Shown: one piece after another, positions 61,501 through 64,000 of the stretch
Position numbering within the stretch: the first letter of the stretch is position 1
Layout of the letters: every line of letters starts with the position of its first letter
Origin: an uncultured Eubacteriales bacterium
GTDB taxonomy: Bacteria > Bacillota > Clostridia > Lachnospirales > Bianqueaceae
DNA: 64,000 nt
Assembly: GCA_900315265.1 (NCBI GenBank)
Contig: OMYN01000004.1
Span: 1 to 64,000 of the forward strand
Reading direction: 5' to 3'
Notes under the pieces: model-generated
What the model was told of the DNA's origin: nothing
Databases searched by the model: none
Seen by the model: only the letters and a program-made list of their open reading frames with translations
Program-made: the position numbers and the translations under genes

Positions 61501-61887
61501 GTCAGTCATATGGATCATTCTCTTGCCCTGGGCGGGCGTCAGGTCCTTAATGCCAGGCTTACCAAAACAGGAGGTCTGTATAAAGGAAATCAGGCCCTGG
61601 ATGCGGACGGATTCGAAAAAATCGGGGACCTGGCCCTTAACAGGGCACGGCAGCTGGCCCGGTACATGCAGAAGGGATATATACGACGGTCGCCGCTCGA
61701 GGATAAGGAAAGTTCCTTTTGCAGCTACTGCCCCTATAAAAGTGCCTGTCCTTACGACAGGACGGTCAGAGGGACCGTTGTCAGACCTAAAATAGGGAAG
61801 ACCGGCTGGAGCGATTTTACGGAAGAAATGCTGGATAAACCGGAAGAGCTATATTTTGATGCGGATCAGAAAGGAGCGAAGCGGTGA
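58522..61887 (+). CDS. addB: ATP-dependent nuclease subunit AddB
   Basis: AddB is the partner of AddA in the helicase-nuclease that processes double-strand breaks for RecA. The 1121-residue protein has a Walker A motif AGPPASGKTSRI (about 6-17), an inactive helicase core, and a C-terminal RecB-like nuclease domain (HLKNGKDVMLEGKVDRID; QIVDYKSGQ with the catalytic Asp and Lys). The Fe-S cluster cysteines are CPYEFF near 757 and CSYCPYKSACPYD near 1067-1078. AAGAAGGAG lies before the ATG. addA, which usually follows, is not here: the next gene is dgt, overlapping by four bases. Confidence 0.95.
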   Translation: MKLCILAGPPASGKTSRIFKEIASLTESDPLAKVIYMAPEQVTLKAEQALLEAIPSHAMLGAQVLSFKRLAYSVFEETGLGAVTFLDDVGKSMLLEKAARQCEKDLLYYQTSVSKRGFIGLLKVMMTEIIQYKISDEKLEGFERSLKEESILRLKIHDIRLIMEQVRKDLGQTSLPSESLLDLLEERIPKSRELEGAKIYLDGFNGFTPQQYQVLEQLLCKADSVTVALTISPQAYQETFERGIRISDLRLNPFLSVQKTLLKLNDLCSRLGAVQTVTTTEKTYQPEEISHVTEQMILSSPAPWKGRAEHVFSFQAEDPQEEVRQLCHRILYLVRDRGFSYHDINVVCADMDRYSPFIRRQAALYRIPVFLDQKADVSLNPYVQFIEAALSMVTTGFSQESVITLLKTGLTNLTEDQSDQVENRARKENWIGIDRFKNGLASMQEEGNGYPELGQALDTFYQATKGRRTVAEFDRALRDLTVFCHIPQHLSRAAQDLEKDTDELTIQTGRLLLADQYNRIYEQVDRILDQLDLVLGSLVTDFTDYAELLRIGISQCRMGQVPSTMDEVTVADFDRSVLWQSRVVFIIGLNGVSFPKVSSSGSLLTDQERVAVGQKLEMAGSEKEKLMEQYYRLYQDMGKAGRYLYLTSSLNQTDGKAAGLSPIWKAQDKCLGPDHLMDDPAVVSTPDALLMEEGRNLTGTVGSWIMKEPSLKRQTDMILSGKALRDHQEPLTKEAASLIDPSGKSMSVSRLETYAQCPYEFFLTYGLRLRPREEARVSRLDDGTILHQLLADAGKELESELTDKEAEKLVDKLIRNQTQEYQLYHTTGQFHYYWNKLKKTAARSFEIVSKQAAQSDFKHTAFEWEFGPGRAGQAVRLHLKNGKDVMLEGKVDRIDLWSEKKDRYIQIVDYKSGQTSFSGQDLYNGIQLQLPIYMEACRRQFKAKPAGFFYFHLTLSPVSALAKDGQLRTKEEIAEEQIKNSNLDGVFTSSVDTVSHMDHSLALGGRQVLNARLTKTGGLYKGNQALDADGFEKIGDLALNRARQLARYMQKGYIRRSPLEDKESSFCSYCPYKSACPYDRTVRGTVVRPKIGKTGWSDFTEEMLDKPEELYFDADQKGAKR

Positions 61888-62891
61888 ATATTCGGGAACA
61901 GATCGAGGAAAGAGAGAAGCTGATCTTAAAAAACCCGGCTTCCTGGAGCGTCAACAGCAAAGGACGGGAGCGTCCTGAAGAAGAAAGCGATATGCGGACC
62001 TGCTATATGAGGGACAGGGACCGCATCCTGCACTGCAAGTCTTTCCGGCGCATGAAGCATAAGACACAGGTCTTTCTGTCTCCGGAGGGGGATCATTACC
62101 GGACGAGGCTGACCCATACCCTCGAAGTTTCCCAGATCGCTCGTACGATCTCCCGGGCTTTATGTTTAAACGAAGATCTTACCGAAGCGATCGCCCTGGG
62201 ACATGACCTTGGCCATACTCCCTTCGGTCATGCCGGCGAAAGAGTGCTGGATAAGGAGTCTCCCTATCACTTTTCTCATGAGCAGCAAAGCCTTCGTATC
62301 GTGGAAAAACTGGAAAACGGAGTAGGACTCAACCTGACATACGAAGTCAGAGACGGGATCGTCAATCATTCTATGAAATCCACTCCATCGACCGAAGAGG
62401 GAAAGGTCGTTCGTTTTTCCGATAAGATCGCCTATATCAATCATGATATCGATGACGCGATCCGCGGGCATATCCTGACGGAAGAGGACCTTCCCAAGGA
62501 GCCCTGCGAAGTCCTGGGCCACAGCTTCCGCGACCGGATCAACTGTCTGGTCCATGACGTAATTGAGACGAGCCTTCAGGAAGGCAGTGTGCAGATGTCC
62601 CCTACCGTGGAAAAAGCCATGATGGACCTCAGAGCGGCCATGTTCCAGGAGGTGTATATCGGTTCCGAAGCCAAAAAGGAAGAAAAAAAAGCGGAAGAAA
62701 TGATCGGGATCATTTACCGCAAGATCCTGGAAGACCCTTCCTGGCTGCCCGAGTCCAGCCTGGAAAAGCTTAAGGAGGGCAGCGACCCCATTGAGGTGCT
62801 GATCTGCGATTATATCGCTTCTATGTCGGACAATTTCGCCCTGCATATTTTTAAAGAAATGTATGTTCCTTCCGGCTGGTCCATCCTTTAA
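61884..62891 (+). CDS. dgt: dGTPase-like HD-domain triphosphohydrolase
   Basis: A 335-residue HD-superfamily protein of the dGTP triphosphohydrolase type that hydrolyses dNTPs to the nucleoside and triphosphate. The metal-binding residues are in RTRLTHTLEVSQIA (His) and LGHDLGHTPFGHAGE (HD), about 75-118. IAYINHDIDDAIRG holds the final Asp. It starts with GTG overlapping the addB stop (GTGA) and has AAAGGAG upstream. In many Clostridia it precedes dnaG and rpoD, as here. The substrate range is not visible from sequence. Confidence 0.93.
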   Translation: MNIREQIEEREKLILKNPASWSVNSKGRERPEEESDMRTCYMRDRDRILHCKSFRRMKHKTQVFLSPEGDHYRTRLTHTLEVSQIARTISRALCLNEDLTEAIALGHDLGHTPFGHAGERVLDKESPYHFSHEQQSLRIVEKLENGVGLNLTYEVRDGIVNHSMKSTPSTEEGKVVRFSDKIAYINHDIDDAIRGHILTEEDLPKEPCEVLGHSFRDRINCLVHDVIETSLQEGSVQMSPTVEKAMMDLRAAMFQEVYIGSEAKKEEKKAEEMIGIIYRKILEDPSWLPESSLEKLKEGSDPIEVLICDYIASMSDNFALHIFKEMYVPSGWSIL

Positions 62892-62913
62892 AAAATAAAA
62901 ATAAAAAAAGGAA

Positions 62914-62958
62914 AAACAAAGACCTTACAGAATTATATAAATAGGTCCTTGTTTTTTT
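62914..62958 (+). terminator. Terminator between dgt and dnaG
   Basis: AAACAA-GACCT pairs with AGGTC-TTGTTT (one mismatch) around a loop of about 17 bases, followed by a seven-T run. It ends just 7 bases before the dnaG ribosome binding site. Confidence 0.7.
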
Positions 62959-62979
62959 ATGGGAAGGAGGAAGTCCGCC

Positions 62980-64000
62980 ATGCCCTTGTATTCGGAAGAG
63001 ATCATCCAGCAGGTACGGGAGGCCAATGACATCGTTGACGTGATCGGAAGCTATGTCACCCTTCAGAAAAAGGGAAGCAGTTATTTCGGACTTTGCCCCT
63101 TTCACGGTGAAAAAACTCCGTCCTTTTCCGTCAATCAGCGGGAGCAGTTTTTTTATTGTTTCGGCTGCCATACCGGAGGCAATGTGATCACTTTCATTAT
63201 GAAGATCGAGAACATGACGTTTCCGGAGGCTTTGAAATATCTGGCCGACCGGGCTCATATCGATCTTCCGGAGGCAGAAGTCTCCGAGGAAGAAAAGAAA
63301 AGGATACACCGCAGGGAACGTCTTTTGTCGGCTGCCAAAGAAACCGCCCGTTTCTATTATTACCAGCTGACCAGGACCCCTCAGGGAAAGCGGGGCCTTG
63401 AATATCTGGATCAGCGCCAGGTGACCGAAGAGTACCGCCGCAAGTTCGGACTTGGCTATTCGCCGGTCAGCCGCGACATGCTTTTCAAGTACTTGTCGTC
63501 CAAAGGCTATACGACTGAAGAAATGCTGGCGGCCGGTCTTGTCAGCGGCAGGGAAGGGGCCGTTTTCGACCGTTTCTTCAACCGGGTCATGTTCCCTATT
63601 TTTGACACACAGGGACGGCCTATTGCTTTCGGAGGGCGCATCATGGGTCAGGGGGAGCCTAAGTATCTGAATTCTCCCGACAGTGAACTGTTCAACAAAC
63701 GCTACAACTTATACGGCCTTTCCATTGCCAAACGGTCGCGCAGAGACTTTCTGATGATGGTCGAAGGGTATATGGATGTCCTGTCCCTTCATCAGGCAGG
63801 ATACGACAATGCCGTTGCCAGTTTGGGCACGGCGCTGACCTCTCAGCAGGCTCTTTTGATGAAGCGGTATACCGACAAGGTCATCCTTTGTTATGACTCC
63901 GACCGTCCCGGCACCCAGGCAGCAAGGCGGGCCATCCCGATCCTGAAAGGGGCCGGCCTGGACGTAAAGGTCATGCAGGTCCCCTCCGGCAAGGACCCGG
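62980..64000 (+). CDS. dnaG: DNA primase, 5' part (cut by the window end)
   Basis: DnaG makes the RNA primers at the replication fork. The reading frame is open from the ATG (GGAAGGAGG upstream) to the window end, giving 340 residues of an expected 600 or so. The zinc-binding domain uses Cys39, His42, Cys60 and Cys63 (CPFHGEKTPSF and YCFGC). The RNA polymerase domain has GGRIMGQGEPKYLNSPDS. The TOPRIM fold has VEGYMDVLSLHQAG near 260, LGTALT and LCYDSDRPG. It is incomplete only because the window stops. Confidence 0.97.
   Translation, partial: MPLYSEEIIQQVREANDIVDVIGSYVTLQKKGSSYFGLCPFHGEKTPSFSVNQREQFFYCFGCHTGGNVITFIMKIENMTFPEALKYLADRAHIDLPEAEVSEEEKKRIHRRERLLSAAKETARFYYYQLTRTPQGKRGLEYLDQRQVTEEYRRKFGLGYSPVSRDMLFKYLSSKGYTTEEMLAAGLVSGREGAVFDRFFNRVMFPIFDTQGRPIAFGGRIMGQGEPKYLNSPDSELFNKRYNLYGLSIAKRSRRDFLMMVEGYMDVLSLHQAGYDNAVASLGTALTSQQALLMKRYTDKVILCYDSDRPGTQAARRAIPILKGAGLDVKVMQVPSGKDP

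Overview
The window is a gene-dense piece of a low-to-mid GC Gram-positive chromosome (Bacillota, class Clostridia, most likely Lachnospiraceae or a close relative; the family level is inference). The evidence is a PolC-type replicative polymerase, a CIRCE/HrcA-type groESL promoter, AddB rather than RecB, a Cys4-type L28, the Asp23-FakA-RecG order, the MEP isoprenoid genes inside the rpsB-to-ribF block, and strong AGGAGG ribosome binding sites. Almost everything is core housekeeping. I found no CRISPR array, prophage, or recognisable defence or biosynthetic island.

Layout. 1-283: two direct repeats resembling the terminal repeats of an insertion sequence, then rpmB. 605-1561: a LysR regulator on the minus strand that separates rpmB from the Asp23/FakA/RecG operon. 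5.9-9.3 kb: rsmD, coaD, a coiled-coil protein and a membrane-anchored parvulin, converging on tmcAL. 10.8-12.8 kb: groESL with a perfect CIRCE element. 13-14.3 kb: an AraC regulator tightly joined to ispF. 14.4-14.8 kb: tRNA Leu-Phe-Gly-Arg, none encoding CCA. 14.9-20.9 kb: comM, dprA, topA and a FliA/SigD-like sigma factor.

20.9-48.8 kb is the large translation, envelope and replication block: rpsB-tsf, a GH38 mannosidase inserted behind its own promoter, then pyrH-frr-uppS-cdsA-dxr-rseP-ispG-polC and rimP-nusA-rnpM-ylxQ-infB-rbfA-nrnA-truB-ribF-alaS. The order is close to Bacillus subtilis. Between topA and rpsB, where B. subtilis has codV-clpQY-codY and the whole fla/che operon ending in sigD, only the sigma factor remains.

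48.8-64 kb: bioY behind a BirA-type operator that overlaps its -35 box, an S1-domain protein, a MATE transporter reduced to its two ends, ppk, a minus-strand operon of GH2 beta-mannosidase, GH32 fructosidase and pyridoxal kinase, and then addB-dgt-dnaG (dnaG is cut by the window end).

The most useful observations are the tandem OB folds in an unusually long PolC, the orphan SigD-like sigma factor at a collapsed motility locus, the structured rpsB leader, the BirA operator, the MATE deletion pseudogene, the in-frame 15-bp repeat in dprA, and the mixed mannosidase/fructosidase/B6-kinase operon. None is clearly a new system. All are read from sequence without database searches.
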